Shown here: piece by piece, positions 22,751 through 33,493 of the stretch
How positions within the stretch are numbered: position 1 is the first letter of the stretch
Layout of the letters: every line of letters begins with the position of its first letter
Origin: Globodera rostochiensis
Lineage: Eukaryota; Nematoda; Chromadorea; Rhabditida; Heteroderidae
NCBI GenBank assembly: GCA_018350325.1
Contig: JAEVLN010000002.1
Location: 6,183,456-6,247,455, forward strand
Reading direction: 5' to 3'
DNA: 64,000 nt
Translations under genes and position numbers: made by a program
Notes under the pieces: model-generated
What the model was told of the DNA's origin: nothing
The model's database searches: none
What the model saw: the letters and a program-made list of their open reading frames with translations, nothing else

Positions 22751-22841
22751 GTTGGTGACCGGTCGACCCGCGAGCGCGGGCCGATGGCGCGGTCCACGCA
22801 GACCCACGGGCCACGCGGTGGTCGTGCGCCGGCGCAGCAGC
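22751..22841. other. Extreme GC spike (~90 bp)
   Basis: About 90 bases are mostly G+C, in a region where flanks are about three-quarters A+T. The spike includes the small hairpins CCCGCGAGCGCGGG and CCACGCGGTGG. It abuts the right side of the foldback element. No convincing frame beyond 25 codons was found. Possible sources are inserted foreign DNA or a preserved GC-rich exon. Confidence 0.7.
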
Positions 22842-23306
22842 TATCTAAATAAACACAAAGCCAGAAAATTATACATAACTTATATGTTGAAATTAATGCT
22901 TAAATACATTACATTTATAATAGATTAAATAAATAACCACAAATATAAATAAATCAGTGAAAATAAATTATTTTTTAAAACAAAAGTTTATAAGTACTAA
23001 TAAAAACTAATGAAAAACCTATTTAGAATTTTTGATTTTAAACAAAAAATGAGAAACTCAACAGCAAACAGCATTATTATTAACACAAACCAATGTAACT
23101 TTTTTAATTGCAAAAACTTTAAAAAAATCTCCAATCTAAAAAATAGTTGTGTACAAAAAGTAATAGTATGTTATTTATTGTTAATTAATACCTAAAAACA
23201 TAAAAAATAGAATGCAATAATTAAATAACTTATAATATGATAAAAGACCAAAATATCTTAAGAAATCAATTGGCAAATCAAAGATCAACAAATCAACGAA
23301 AGCTGC

Positions 23307-23369
23307 ATGCGCGCGATCATCATTACTGGCGTCTCTCCAAAACAGGCCGCTTTTTTAGGCATTTGGTAG
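23307..23369 (+). CDS. Hypothetical 20-aa ORF
   Basis: An ATG-to-TAG frame (MRAIIITGVSPKQAAFLGIW) exactly spans a GC-rich islet. It is mildly hydrophobic. No family is recognised. Confidence 0.25.
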   Translation: MRAIIITGVSPKQAAFLGIW

Positions 23370-23636
23370 GAATCCAAATCGAGAGCGGATAATCGAATGG
23401 CATTCATTATAAAAATGCTAATTTGACCAAAAACTTAAATCTAAAATCATTGGATGGTAATTTATTAAATATAAATTGAAGCTAAAAAAATAATAAACAA
23501 ATTAAATTAGTAAATAAAATTACGTATCACCGTGATAAATAAAGCTAACAAAAGATATAAATAACATTTAATTAATTTATAAATATAAGTAGTTGCGGCA
23601 TGGGGGCGATAGTAAAGTTTTTATGCATTTGAAAAC

Positions 23637-23750
23637 ATGTCCGAAGACAACAAAACAAAAGGTGGCATTTACCCTTTTATCATTATTGAAGTGAAAGGCG
23701 ACTATACTTTCCGGCATTTGGCCAATATGAAAAATAAACAACAAAAATAA
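23637..23750 (+). CDS. Hypothetical 37-aa ORF
   Basis: The ATG-to-TAA frame begins MSEDNKTKGGIYPFIIIEVK and continues GDYTFRHLANM to a Lys/Gln tail. It covers a clear GC-richer islet, and its amino-acid mix is balanced rather than Lys/Asn-only. It could be a micro-gene or first exon. No family is recognised. Confidence 0.35.
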   Translation: MSEDNKTKGGIYPFIIIEVKGDYTFRHLANMKNKQQK

Positions 23751-24269
23751 AGAATAAATTTTTTGATTTTAAACATAAAAAACAGTGAAACTCAACAGCA
23801 TTATTATAAACATAAACCAATGTACTTTTTGATTAAAAAAATTTAAAAAAAATCCCCAATCTAAAAATAATTGTAGAAACAAATATTTTAAAAGTGTATT
23901 ATTATTAATTAATACCCAAAAAGATAAAAATAGAATGCTATTAATTATAATTAAATTAAAATAAAGAAGTAAGGCTATATCACCACTAAGTGAAACCAAC
24001 AGCATTACTATTTAAAATCTGAGGTTATTCGTCAAATTACACAAATTTTGTTAAAATTTGAGAGAGTAAATTGAAATTCAATTAACTTAAATATTTAGTA
24101 ATACTGATAAACCAGAAACAACAGAAGCACTAGAAACAACTACCTGATCAAAAAACAAATAAAACATTGTTATTTGAATAAAACATTTTTGGGTGCGAAA
24201 CTTTTTGCTAAAAATTCCGGAATTAAATCCTGAATTTTACAAAAAAAAATGGCGAATTTTTTGTTGTTT

Positions 24270-24320
24270 TTGAGTTGGGAGGGGGGGGGGAGTCGGCGAT
24301 GGGGGGGGGGGGAGTCGGCG
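24270..24320. repeat. Two poly-G tracts separated by GAGTCGGCGAT
   Basis: Runs of 11-12 G (about 24281-24291 and 24301-24312) each precede GAGTCGGCGAT, so a G-tract plus tag has been duplicated. It is rare in this AT-rich context and may be a quadruplex-forming sequence. The 24275 and 24367 frames over it are low-complexity artefacts. Confidence 0.8.
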
Positions 24321-25472
24321 ATACCGAGAGTCGCGACCGAGATGGAAATGTTAAGAAACATGAACAAGTAGCATATGAGGTAGTATCGGGGATGGGGAAA
24401 TTTGGGGTCGGGAATTTCGGATTCCAGGAAATTACGTGCTTTTTGGCCGTTTCAGATTTTGGAATTTGAGTAAAATTTCGGGTTTTACACCCCTAACATT
24501 TATTTCTGCTTGGCATCATGTTCTGTTATTATGTTTTCACACTTCATTTTAATGAATTGTCATTTATTTTACGATTTTTTTGCTGCTTTTTAATTCTCCG
24601 AAAGGCTTTTTATTAAATAATTATTCTGGATGGTAATTGAAATAATATACCTAACTAATTACAACCAACCGAAATTCATTTTGAAATTAACATTCCCAAA
24701 TAACAAAATAAAAATATTACAAAATTATTCATATCAGTTATTGGTAAGAATTAAATGATTTATGGTTTCTAATGTAAAAATGCAAAGGGGCACATATTCA
24801 AAATTGGCTCTTAAACATTGTCTTTATAAACAAACTTTATCATTGTAAAAATAATGCAGTTACATATCGAAATTAGAAGATAAATCATGAATTGTCTTTT
24901 AATTATAAAAATAACCTATAAATCCCATAAAATTGTTCATTAATAAATTAATTTTATTTAATTTCTAGCGACTATTGAAAAGGTGAAAAAGTATTCAATC
25001 TTAGATTTTAAAAGAATGCAAAAATTATAAAAACAAATTCCGATGAACAAATTAAATTTTAGTAAATGATGTCAAAATTAGCAATTGTAGATGCTAACCA
25101 ACGATGCAATTACAAAAACACTTAATTTGAATAAAATTAGAATGGTAAATATATTTATTTAAACAATGTAAAAAAAAAAAGTTTATTATCGCTAAAATAA
25201 TATTGAACAATTTTCATTTAATTTTTATAATCATTTTATTGTTTTAATAATACAATTCGTCATTATATGCTCAATGACCTACATTTTAACATTAAATTTT
25301 AGAAGCTGAGAAAAAGTAAAGTGTCATACTTATTAATTGTCAATTATTATTTTAAAATTAAATAAGTTTTTTAGTTAATGCGAACCGCAGCTATCTCATA
25401 AATGTAGTCCGACTCGTTGTAGACGGTTTGAGCGCTGCATAGCCAAGGGACTAGGCTGGTTCCTAGTACCAA

Positions 25473-25604
25473 ATGCGGAAAATGTTTGCGGCAGCATGGA
25501 TATTATCTCGCCGTAACAGGACTGAAAAACAGGCACTTAATTTACAAATAATAAAAAAAACAATGGGTAAAATAAAATTCAAGATACAAATTATGTTAAA
25601 ATAA
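25473..25604 (+). CDS. Hypothetical basic protein or first exon, 43 aa
   Basis: The ATG-to-TAA frame begins MRKMFAAAWILSRRNRTEKQ and turns Lys/Ile-rich. A diverged, broken copy of its islet lies at 17420-17465. It overlaps the next frame (25571-25699) by 34 bases in a different phase, which may mean one gene with a frameshift. No family is recognised. Confidence 0.35.
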   Translation: MRKMFAAAWILSRRNRTEKQALNLQIIKKTMGKIKFKIQIMLK

Positions 25605-25699
25605 TCAAACAAGCAAAAGAATACTTAATTGCAAAAAATATAAGTGCTACGCTGAGCCCAACCCGAAATGTGTTGAATGTTGCCGATATACCTAACTAA
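25571..25699 (+). CDS. Hypothetical exon, 42 codons
   Basis: Open between stops, the frame reads DTNYVKIIKQAKEYLIAKNI and then SATLSPTRNVLNVADIPN before TAA. It lies at the extreme end of A-rich block 2, just before the bias flips. A competing frame contains KYKCYAEPNPKCVECC. No family is recognised. Confidence 0.35.
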   Translation, partial: NKIQDTNYVKIIKQAKEYLIAKNISATLSPTRNVLNVADIPN

Positions 25700-26494
25700 G
25701 CGCAAATCATTTACGAGGATGAAATCTAAACTTTCATTTACTTCACTTTGCTGCCTGTCGAATTTTAGTATTATCAATTACTTAATTTTGCTGTAGCACT
25801 GCAACCAGTCGTCAATCACATGAATATTTGGAAATCATTTCGTCGGTATTCCATATTATTTTTAGAAATATAGTGATGATAAACTTATTTAATTGATAAT
25901 ATTAAAAAATCGTTTAATTTAAAGCTCGTAGGTAAATTTTGTTGTTGCACTAATCGATTAAATTTAAGAATTAATGAGTTAAATGCTTGTAATGGGTCTC
26001 CGGTGTTTTCTTGCCTATTATTATTTTAAAGTTAATTTACTTAACACTCGGTACTTTTAAAGCTCTTGATGTGCATGCTTTATATTGATTCACGTAGGTT
26101 TAACTCCATTATGGCTTGCGCCATTGATTGAATATCCAAATTATTATTTATTTTTTATTTTCTAATTGTTAATTACTGTCAATAAATAAATAATGTTTTA
26201 ACTTAATATTTATGTAAGATGTAGTGTTCCAACCCAACATTTGGCATATTTCCATATACAAATTCATCCATATTTATAACTTTTTCTTCCGCTGGTGAAT
26301 ATAATATTTATTGCTGCGATTTAAACAATTTCGGTATTGATTATGCTTTGTTTTTAAAATCTTCACAGCAATTAAATTTGTGAATTTTTTCATATTCATA
26401 CAACTTTGTATAAATAACTTGTGCTATAATTATTGTGCAAAATTTTAAAAATTGCTTAATAAATTTTTAATTGTTGGTAATCTGAAATATTCAG

Positions 26495-26712
26495 CTAATT
26501 AAAAGGCGTTTGTCCCTTTAAATTTGAGTCTGCCCCGTTCGATAGCACAAACATGACAACCCCGAGTCTTCCTTTCTTTGCTGCGAACATTAGCCCAGTC
26601 ATGTCGCTTTGATCCGTGGCACATTTATGTTTTTTTGTTTTACCGATCAAAATTTTGTAGGAAATTAAGCATTCTTTTCCATCTTTTGTTAAGACTGATT
26701 TATATTTTAAGG
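26495..26712 (-). CDS. Ankyrin-repeat terminal exon, intact (71 codons)
   Basis: After the acceptor AATTATAAG the - strand frame starts with two bases (CC) and reads LKYKSVLTKDGKECLISYKI, LIGKTKKHKCATDQSD, the ankyrin repeat MTGLMFAAKKGRLGVVMFVL and SNGADSN, then GQTPFN and TAG. Ankyrin signatures visible are TGLMFAA (consensus TPLHxAA), GxxxVVxxxL and NGAD. The repeat likely mediates protein binding. There is no stop or shift over the exon, unlike copies A and C. The frame needs a phase-1 upstream exon, which was not identified with certainty. Confidence 0.75.
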
Positions 26713-27149
26713 CTTATAATTAATACAAATAATCTTAATTTTTTTTATAAGATCAGTTTTTTATCTTTTTACTATCTATGGTTGAGGTTTTATATTGACT
26801 TTCCATTATTAGTCATTATTTTTTCCAAATTGTTTTTTATTCATTATCTTTTGATTATAAACGCTAATGAATTCGGCGTTTGATATTGTATATTTTACAT
26901 ATCGTGATAAAAGTTTTAATATCCATTTTTATTATATCATAGTAGTTTAAATTTTTGAATAATATATATAGGTAATTTTTTTTTAATATAGTGTTTGTTA
27001 TTCACTTTTGAGCTGAGGTCAACAGTTAAATTCCAAACTTGTACTATAACCGTTTCTACTCATTTTACCTATCTTTTACGTTTATAACAATTCTAAGTAT
27101 AATTTTAAGTTTTAATGTTTAGAATTTCGAAAAAATAATTATTTTTTAT

Positions 27150-27221
27150 TTATTTGATGTTATATGCGCTAAATAATAGTTTGTTCTTTAATAAGTGAAT
27201 TTGAGTTATCACGTTTCTAAC
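27150..27221 (-). CDS. Exon of the ankyrin-type family (LLKNKLLFSAYN)
   Basis: The - strand frame reads VRNVITQIHLLKNKLLFSAY and then NIK before TAA, after GTTTAGCAG, which fits a splice acceptor. A homologue at 59566-59838 reads EQRDTKSNPLLKNKILFSAY; copy A has a one-base deletion. Conservation of LLKNKxLFSAY between distant loci supports real coding on the - strand. Function unknown. Confidence 0.5.
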   Translation of the reverse strand, partial: VRNVITQIHLLKNKLLFSAYNIK

Positions 27222-28529
27222 CTGCTAAACTTTGTCAATTGATTAAAGTTTAAGTGCGGACGTAACATAATTTTTAGTGGTATTTTGAAAAATCAAAATT
27301 GTTGCATCTTTTATTATTATTTTTTGCATAATTTGAGACAATATCGAACAAAAATTTTATAATAAATAGATTTTTTATTTTCCATTTACATCATAACTAA
27401 TTGCTGTAAGATACTTACTTTTTTAAATATCAACTAAAGCTTTTAATTAAAGGGCTATTTTGATTGGTTTCTTCTTGTAAAAATAATATTTTAAAATTTT
27501 TTAGCACTATACAGCAGTGGATGCAAATACTTATAAAAATCAATGTTTATGTTGTGTAAAGATTGTCATTACAAATAAGATCAAAATAATTTTTGTTAAA
27601 AGGCACATTAATAAATACAATTCCCCCAGCTTTGAGTCGTAATTGTTATTGTTTAAGCACCAATTCAACTCAAATGATTTAATGTTTGTTTGCCACTTGA
27701 TTTATTTTTTGTGGATAATGCGCACCTTAGTTTAAATTTCTAATAAAATTTTAATTGTAATTTAATTATTATACTTTTTACAATAATAAATTCACAATAC
27801 CAGGTAACCTTAACTTGAGTTTAAATATGTTTAATAATAAAAATAATATGTACTTCACCCGTGCCCATTCGTCCGTAATTCCTTATGCCGTCACTAATCA
27901 ACGTTTAGGTACATCTTCTCTTTGACGCATGTGTAATTGGAAGAAGCTTCATTTAAAAAAATAATCAATAGAAAATAACTTCAAAAGTAAAGTTAAAAAA
28001 AAATTCATTTTTTACTAATCACGATCACGATCGTTTCCTTCTTCCATATTGATGGTGATATAAAGATTGCAAAGCATAAAGAAGCTAAAAACAATTATTT
28101 TTTGACAACTTATTTAATTTCTCAGTTTAATGCATTGATTCAAAATTATATTATATATTTTACTAAAAATTGTTACATTCATTTTTTTCAAATTTATTTT
28201 TGGCGGTTTTTATAAGCATTACAGTTATTTATATATATTTATCAATGTTTATCATTTTTCAAAACGCCACGGTTGGATCATAATTTTTTGATCGAACACT
28301 TTTTAAAACATATAAAGCGCGAGATTTCCTGGTACATGTTTTTTTCCTCCAGATGTGCTGCAACTTTTCTTCAATTCCGCCAAGTGCTCTCAATTCTTTT
28401 TGTATTGGCACCCGTCGCTGGTCTATAAATGTGATCGAATGATTTACCTTAAATAAAAAATTGCATAAACAAAATTAATTCCACAATTTTCTTCTTTCAA
28501 ATAATGCATTTTTATATATTAATTTGTAA

Positions 28530-28815
28530 TGTAGCCGTGCCGTACCCATCTCGTATATAATATATATATTTTTAAGTATATATATTTTTTATAATTTTGT
28601 AGATTGTAGCCGTGCCGCAGCCTATAATATATATATATATATTTATAGTATATATTTGCCGCCGCACACCCTCATTAATTTTATAATAATTTTTTGGTAT
28701 ACATATATTTGTATAAGCCTGCCGCTGCAACATCTCGTTACATTAATATAATCTTATTTTATAAATTTTATTATAGGGTAGAATAAGGCCGCCGCCGCAC
28801 ACATCTCGTCACAAT
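28530..28815. repeat. Five spaced GC-rich islets (GCCGCCGCAC...CTCGT) in AT-rich DNA
   Basis: Blocks at about 28533, 28605, 28659, 28717 and 28788 share a core like GCCGCCGCACACATCTCGT. They are separated by 50-70 bases of almost pure A/T, often TATATA. Spacing is semi-regular but the spacers are not alike. It could be an array of protein-binding sites, a decayed minisatellite or micro-exons. Single related motifs occur near 61150 and 61230. Confidence 0.65.
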
Positions 28816-29200
28816 AAAATAAAATTTTATTTTTAATTTCAGAATTCGTAAATTTGAATAAGGTGAACTATATGAATTGGATGGACGGTTTTCAGATGAT
28901 CAATGAATAATCACGAATACAAATGAAAATGTGTTTAGCCGGACAGCAGTTTTCTTTCCCGATGACAAGGTTTTATATTTTCTTTTACCAATTTAATATT
29001 AATATTTTTTTTTTCAATTTTAACATAAAATTTTTTGCAAGTAATAAATGGTAATAAATGCTCTTTTTGCACATATTTATTTTTATGATAATATTTTGTA
29101 TTAATTTGTTTTTATTGAATTGATTTAGTTTTGGCTCTTCTCTACCGGTTTTTATTGATTTTTTTAATTTGGTTTAACTTTTCATTTATTATAATTCTGA

Positions 29201-29246
29201 GAAGATCCACGGTGAATGCACCTCTCATGTCGTCTAGATAGACTTT
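29201..29246. other. 46-bp block identical to 40132-40177
   Basis: GAAGATCCACGGTGAATGCA continues for 46 bases with no mismatch at both loci, while flanking sequence in the same repeat family differs heavily. On the - strand it can be read as KVYLDDMRGAFTVDL. It could be a conserved exon, a regulatory or RNA element, or a patch of gene conversion. Confidence 0.85.
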
Positions 29247-29251
29247 TATAG

Positions 29252-29394
29252 TTAATGCAACTTAATTATTAATTGTTCAATAAGGGTATGCTGTTTGGTA
29301 TCGAGCGTCTCAATTTGCGCATTTTTTCTATTTTCTTCGCCTAAAATTAAGCATTGGTTTCTTCTTTGCTTGAGACTTAATTTATATTTTAAGG
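29252..29394 (-). CDS. Exon related to the ankyrin-gene terminal exon, different C-terminus (46 codons)
   Basis: It starts after the same acceptor context (AATTATAAG then CC) and reads LKYKLSLKQRRNQCLILGEE, then NRKNAQIETLDTKQHTLIEQ and LIIKLH before TAA. The first 16 residues match the 26.7-kb exon; the ankyrin part is replaced by a polar helix-like tail. Five Gln codons are all CAA or CAG. This looks like a paralogue or alternative terminal exon. Confidence 0.5.
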
Positions 29395-29713
29395 CTTATA
29401 ATTAATATTTAATCTTAATTGTTTTGTAAATCAGCTTTTTATTTTTTTACCAAACACCTTTGATTAGTTCTTTAAATATATTATCTCTGTTTTTAACGTT
29501 CTTTGAGTTTGATGTTGTAACTACCTATGTTCGATAGTTTAATATTGACTTTTCTATTAATTAGCTTATGTATTTTGCAAAATTTGGTGTTAAGGTCTTC
29601 TTTATTGGATCAGTTTTTTATTTATTTCGAAAAAAATTTTAATTAAGATGTTTTTTTCAATTTTCTTTAAAAATAGTTTTTTTTTGTTCAATTTTTTAAG
29701 AATTACTTGATTA

Positions 29714-29803
29714 TTAAATAGTGAATTTAAGTGTGTGAAATACAACCGAAAATTGGCCTTGGGCATAATGCCGGCTGGCGAACTGGCCGCGCGAGCCTAA
29801 CAT
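29714..29803 (-). CDS. Hypothetical 29-aa ORF
   Basis: An ATG frame on the - strand (MLGSRGQFASRHYAQGQFSV...) spans a GC-rich islet at 29755-29805 in T-rich DNA. No family is recognised. Confidence 0.25.
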   Translation of the reverse strand: MLGSRGQFASRHYAQGQFSVVFHTLKFTI

Positions 29804-29879
29804 CAACTCGTAAGTATATAATTTCATTTACATCAATTGTATACTTCAAAATATTAATGATATTGCTAGGTTAATTTTA

Positions 29880-30850
29880 ATAATAACTTCGGTTTTTCCT
29901 CACAATAGCGTATTTGCAATAATATTTTTAAAATAGTGGTTTACCTAACATTTTGTTCGTTTTAGTAAATTTAATTTAATCATAAAATGGGGGTTTTAAA
30001 TATCACTTAATATTTTGCAATTTATGAATTTTTTAATTTCCTTACACTTTAAATAACTTGTGCTTTATTTATTGTGCAAAAATTCTTCATTTTACTTAAA
30101 ATTGCTTGGTGAATTTTTAATTGTAGGTATGAATATTCAGCTAATTAAAAGGCGTTTGTCCTTCAAATTTGCGTCTGCCCCACGCGATAGCAAAAATTTG
30201 ACAACCTGGAGTCCTCCTTCCTTTGCTGCAAATATCAGACCAGTGACGCCGTTGACCGAGGCCCATTCTTAATATATATTTTTGTTATACCGATAAAATT
30301 TTGTAGGAAATTAAGCATTGTTTTACATATTTTCTTAAGACTGAATTTATATTTTAAGGGCTCATAATTAATACAAATAATCTTTATTTTTTTACATGTG
30401 AATTTGAGTTATCACGCTTCTAACCTGCTAAAGTTAGTCTATTATTGATTAAATTTTAAGTAACGTAATTTATTTGTATGTTTATTCTTTTACAGATGAT
30501 GGGCAAGTAGGTTATGCACGCCTCTCGCTTGCGCTTACTTTAGAGAAGGGGTACCTCTAAGTTTATAAATTAATGATTAAGAAATTGTATTTTTGGTGTT
30601 TAAGCGAATTCTTTCTTATATGTCTTAATTATTTTTGTAAAGTTTATTAAAATCAAATTTTATAAATTCGAGGTTAGCTGTCGAACGCGCAGCATATATG
30701 ACGTTGTCGGCTGTAGTTGAATCCACTACATGCCCGGTCAATGGGCAAAAGGCATAATTTTTAGTGGTGTATTTTTTGAAAAATCCAAATTGTTGCATCT
30801 TTATTATTATTTTTTGCATAATTTGAAGACAATAACGACAAAAGTGAGCT
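29880..30850 (-). repeat. Ankyrin-gene segmental duplication, copy C (decayed, with ~280-bp insertion)
   Basis: The - strand ankyrin exon at about 30135-30370 reads NGVTGLIFAAKEGGLQVVKF and LLSRGADANLKD but is shifted relative to its start. Its front half alone is in frame as IICINYEPLKYKFSLKK. About 30480-30755 interrupts the alignment with copies A and B and contains a - strand frame (30625-30819) including AFCPLTGHVVDSTTADNVIY. The repeat resumes at ATAATTTTTAGTGG. Confidence 0.7.
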
Positions 30851-31000
30851 CGTGGGTATTGTAAAAATGGAGATACGTCAAATAATTAGTAATCATTAAA
30901 TTTGTTTTTTGGTTGAATTCATCAAATTATAATAATTTGTGTGATTATTTAATAATAGTTACGGAAGTTAATTTATATTTCAAAATATTAAAATTTATTT

Positions 31001-31039
31001 TTACAGCAGCAATCGACCCGTGCTGCCGTCCGTTCCCAT
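31001..31039 (-). CDS. Hypothetical 12-aa ORF on GC islet
   Basis: An ATG-to-TAA frame (MGTDGSTGRLLL) lies on a GC-rich islet preceded on the + strand by TTTTTACAG. Other frames are open too (KVHPYPDGNGRQHGSIAAVK on -). It is too short to judge. Confidence 0.15.
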   Translation of the reverse strand: MGTDGSTGRLLL

Positions 31040-31439
31040 CCGGGTATGGATGCACTTTAGCTAATTTTTAAATGATTATATTACTATGCTTATATAATGT
31101 AAAAAAATTGGTTAATTTTTTATTATAGTTGCATTAATTTATATTATTTTTTCGAATTATTGCCAAATCGTTTAAAATAAGCGTTGCAATTTTTGTTGAT
31201 AATATTAATTTTTTCTCGTAATAAGTTGTGAGGTCTCGTTTTATTTTCTGTATTATGATGATATGATCTATTCTATTTACTTTTAATGTTTTAAATATTT
31301 GCTACATTTTTCAATAATTTTTTAAATAAATTTCTTTGTTTACGATTAAATTTAATATATAAATATTTAACATTTTTTGTTCGAGGATAATTCAATTCGT
31401 AATTAAAATAATGTTTTTAGTATTTTTAGGGTTACCCAA

Positions 31440-32690
31440 AACTTTTTTCAAAAAAGCTTAATTTTTCAGATTTATTTCACCTTCCTATTCCACATTTCCG
31501 AGGGGAGCGAACAAATTAAATGAAAAATGCAAATCAGGGCTCGATGGCAACAGAAGAGCAGCGCTCTTAACATTTCGATATAAAATAAATAAATATTTGG
31601 GTATTAATATTGTTAAATATTCTATTTATAATTTTGTGCAAATTTGAAAATTGAATAAGGATTCTTTTAGTTTTACAATTATTAAATTTATAAATGATTT
31701 TTTTAATGTTTTCATATTTAAGTTGAATCGTTGGATTTGTAGTTGTGACAGACTGATTGCTTTTTACAGCATTCTATTGTAATGAATTATTTGCCGCTTT
31801 TGTTAACATAGTTTTTTGGAATATATAAATTTGTAACATGCTTTTAATTTTTAAAAACATATAATTAACAGTACAAATAATTAAAATTTATTATTTTGTT
31901 ACTTAGTTCAATATGTATTTAGTATTCATTTTTACTATTTTTGCTCTTTTCTTAAATTCTTGTTTTGGGTTTGTTAACGAATTTTGATTCTTATAACGCG
32001 AATAAAACAACAATTATTAGAGACAGTTAAAGCATTTAGTTTATTTTGCTGATTTTATTTTAAAATCTAGCACTGAACTCTGTGTTATTCTTCATTAAGG
32101 TGTTCTTTTTATTACTCCTAAAAAACCTAACTAAAACAAAAACAAATAAAAAAAAATCCCCCAAACGAATTACGCTTTGAATAGATTCAATTATTGTTTT
32201 ATTTAGGATATATTTTTGAGTAGAATTATATTTTGAACTCAAGTTTTTGATTTAAATTTTTATGCCCCATGGTCCGTACGTCTTTATGACCTCGTCATCT
32301 AAGTCCACTGGACTCTTTGTTATCTTTAAATCTTGTAATTATAATATTTTTATTTAGCATTTACGCAATTTTGATTATGCTATCAATTTATTGTTTAGAA
32401 TTTGAATGTCTTCGAAATTTTACTGACTAACACGGCAAATGTCTTAAATTGATGTTGGACAAATTAATATGGGAATTAACAGTTTTTATTTGTTTTTAGC
32501 GCATAATTTAACAATAAACAACTTTCTAAATTTAATTTCTTGTATAAGATTTACCCAAAAAACCTTAATTTTTCAGATTTATTTCACCTTGCTATTCCAC
32601 ATTTCCGAGGGGAGCGAACAAATTAAATGAAAAATGCAAATCAGGGCTCAATGAAGAGAGAAGCAGCGCTCTTTAAGAAATTTTTTCTTT
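31440..32690. repeat. Dispersed ~130-bp repeat, two copies (31.45 and 32.56 kb)
   Basis: TTTCAGATTTATTTCACCTT, ATTCCACATTTCCGAGGGGA and ATGCAAATCAGGGCTC occur in order at about 31460-31570 and 32565-32680. Copy 2 is followed by GGCTTCTCTCTACCG, which recurs at 29133. No coding frame is conserved in both copies. The coordinates given span the two copies. Confidence 0.8.
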
Positions 32691-33424
32691 GGCTTCTCTC
32701 TACCGCTTTTATTGATTTTTTAAATTACCTTAATAAATTCTACCTTTTTAGTATAAGTCCCATTAGGCCATTTAATTTTTAAATCTAAAATTCTAAATGT
32801 CATGCCTAAAATTATTAATTTATGTTATTTTTACAGGTAAAGAAATGCATTTAAAATAAAATATATGAATTCTTTACATTGAAAAGTGGGTTTTATTAAA
32901 TAATTAATACAATATTGTTTAAAATATTAGTATCCAAATTTAAATAAATGAATAAATAATACCTCCCTTAGATTAATATTATTTTATTAACTCTCGCCTT
33001 TTATGCTGTATATTCAAGGCCGCAAATGTAGTTCTTCACATAACTCTATATGTATTGTTTAATAATATAATACCATCATGGTCAAAAGATGTCTGAGATT
33101 TTGGAGGCATCTTTTTATAAAAAAATCATCTCATGGCATAGGCTTCATGAAATTTTTGGTTTTTAGTCACTTTCAGCTAAAGATCATCTGCAAAGTTCTA
33201 TTCTTTTTACTAAAACTGTTTACTTAACCTTTAACATGATGATTGATTTAATATTATTGCATAAGTTTAACTAATTTGTTTTTCAATATATACATATACC
33301 AATACAAGTATTAATCAATTTTATGATTATTCTTTTTGCATAACTTTAAGGGTTTAAATGCTGAAAAGGTAGAAAAAACAATTGTTTTATATTTTACTCC
33401 ATTGATTTTTATTTAAAAATATTT

Positions 33425-33493
33425 TTAATTTGCATTTGTATACTCCCATTTGTCGTATCTTTTTGCAGTGTGCGTTTTTTTCCACAGCGTCAT
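33425..33493 (-). CDS. Hypothetical 22-aa ORF
   Basis: An ATG frame on the - strand (MTLWKKTHTAKRYDKWEYTN...) on a GC-richer islet within T-rich DNA. No family is recognised. Confidence 0.2.
   Translation of the reverse strand: MTLWKKTHTAKRYDKWEYTNAN

Larger units (their letters stand above)
13905..23905 (+). repeat. Dispersed ~170-bp repeat family, four copies (13.9, 15.4, 23.0, 23.75 kb)
   Basis: Segments at about 13905-13960 (left part only), 15420-15560, 22965-23190 and 23752-23900 share TTTTTGATTTTAAAC, GAAACTCAACAGCAAACAGC, AACCAATGTAACTTTTT and TTGCAAAAACTTT in order. The copy at 23010-23195 is open for 61 codons from an ATG (MKNLFRIFDFKQKMRNSTAN...), while the others are broken. The coordinates given span all four copies. 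It could be a decayed Lys/Asn-rich exon or a low-complexity mobile repeat. Confidence 0.6.
9900..25700. other. A-rich compositional block 2
   Basis: About 16 kb of A-biased DNA with + strand coding-like islets and several dispersed repeats. Stretches such as 12000-12480, 13000-13900, 17500-18000, 18700-19050, 21580-21950 and 23400-23580 show nothing beyond AT-rich sequence and repeat fragments. Confidence 0.55.
26280..27480 (-). repeat. Ankyrin-gene segmental duplication, copy B (best preserved)
   Basis: It aligns with 8100-9350 across its length and contains the intact ankyrin exon and the LLKNKLLFSAYN exon. The region homologous to the 8689-8913 exon is frameshifted here, so no single copy is intact everywhere. 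Confidence 0.85.

Noticed and set aside
24170..24469. ORFs over the poly-G tracts
   Set aside because: They are created by G runs and have no codon or composition support.
28530..28815. CRISPR-like array from the spaced GC islets
   Set aside because: Repeat cores are too diverged, spacers are AT simple sequence of variable length, there are no cas genes, and the genome is eukaryotic.
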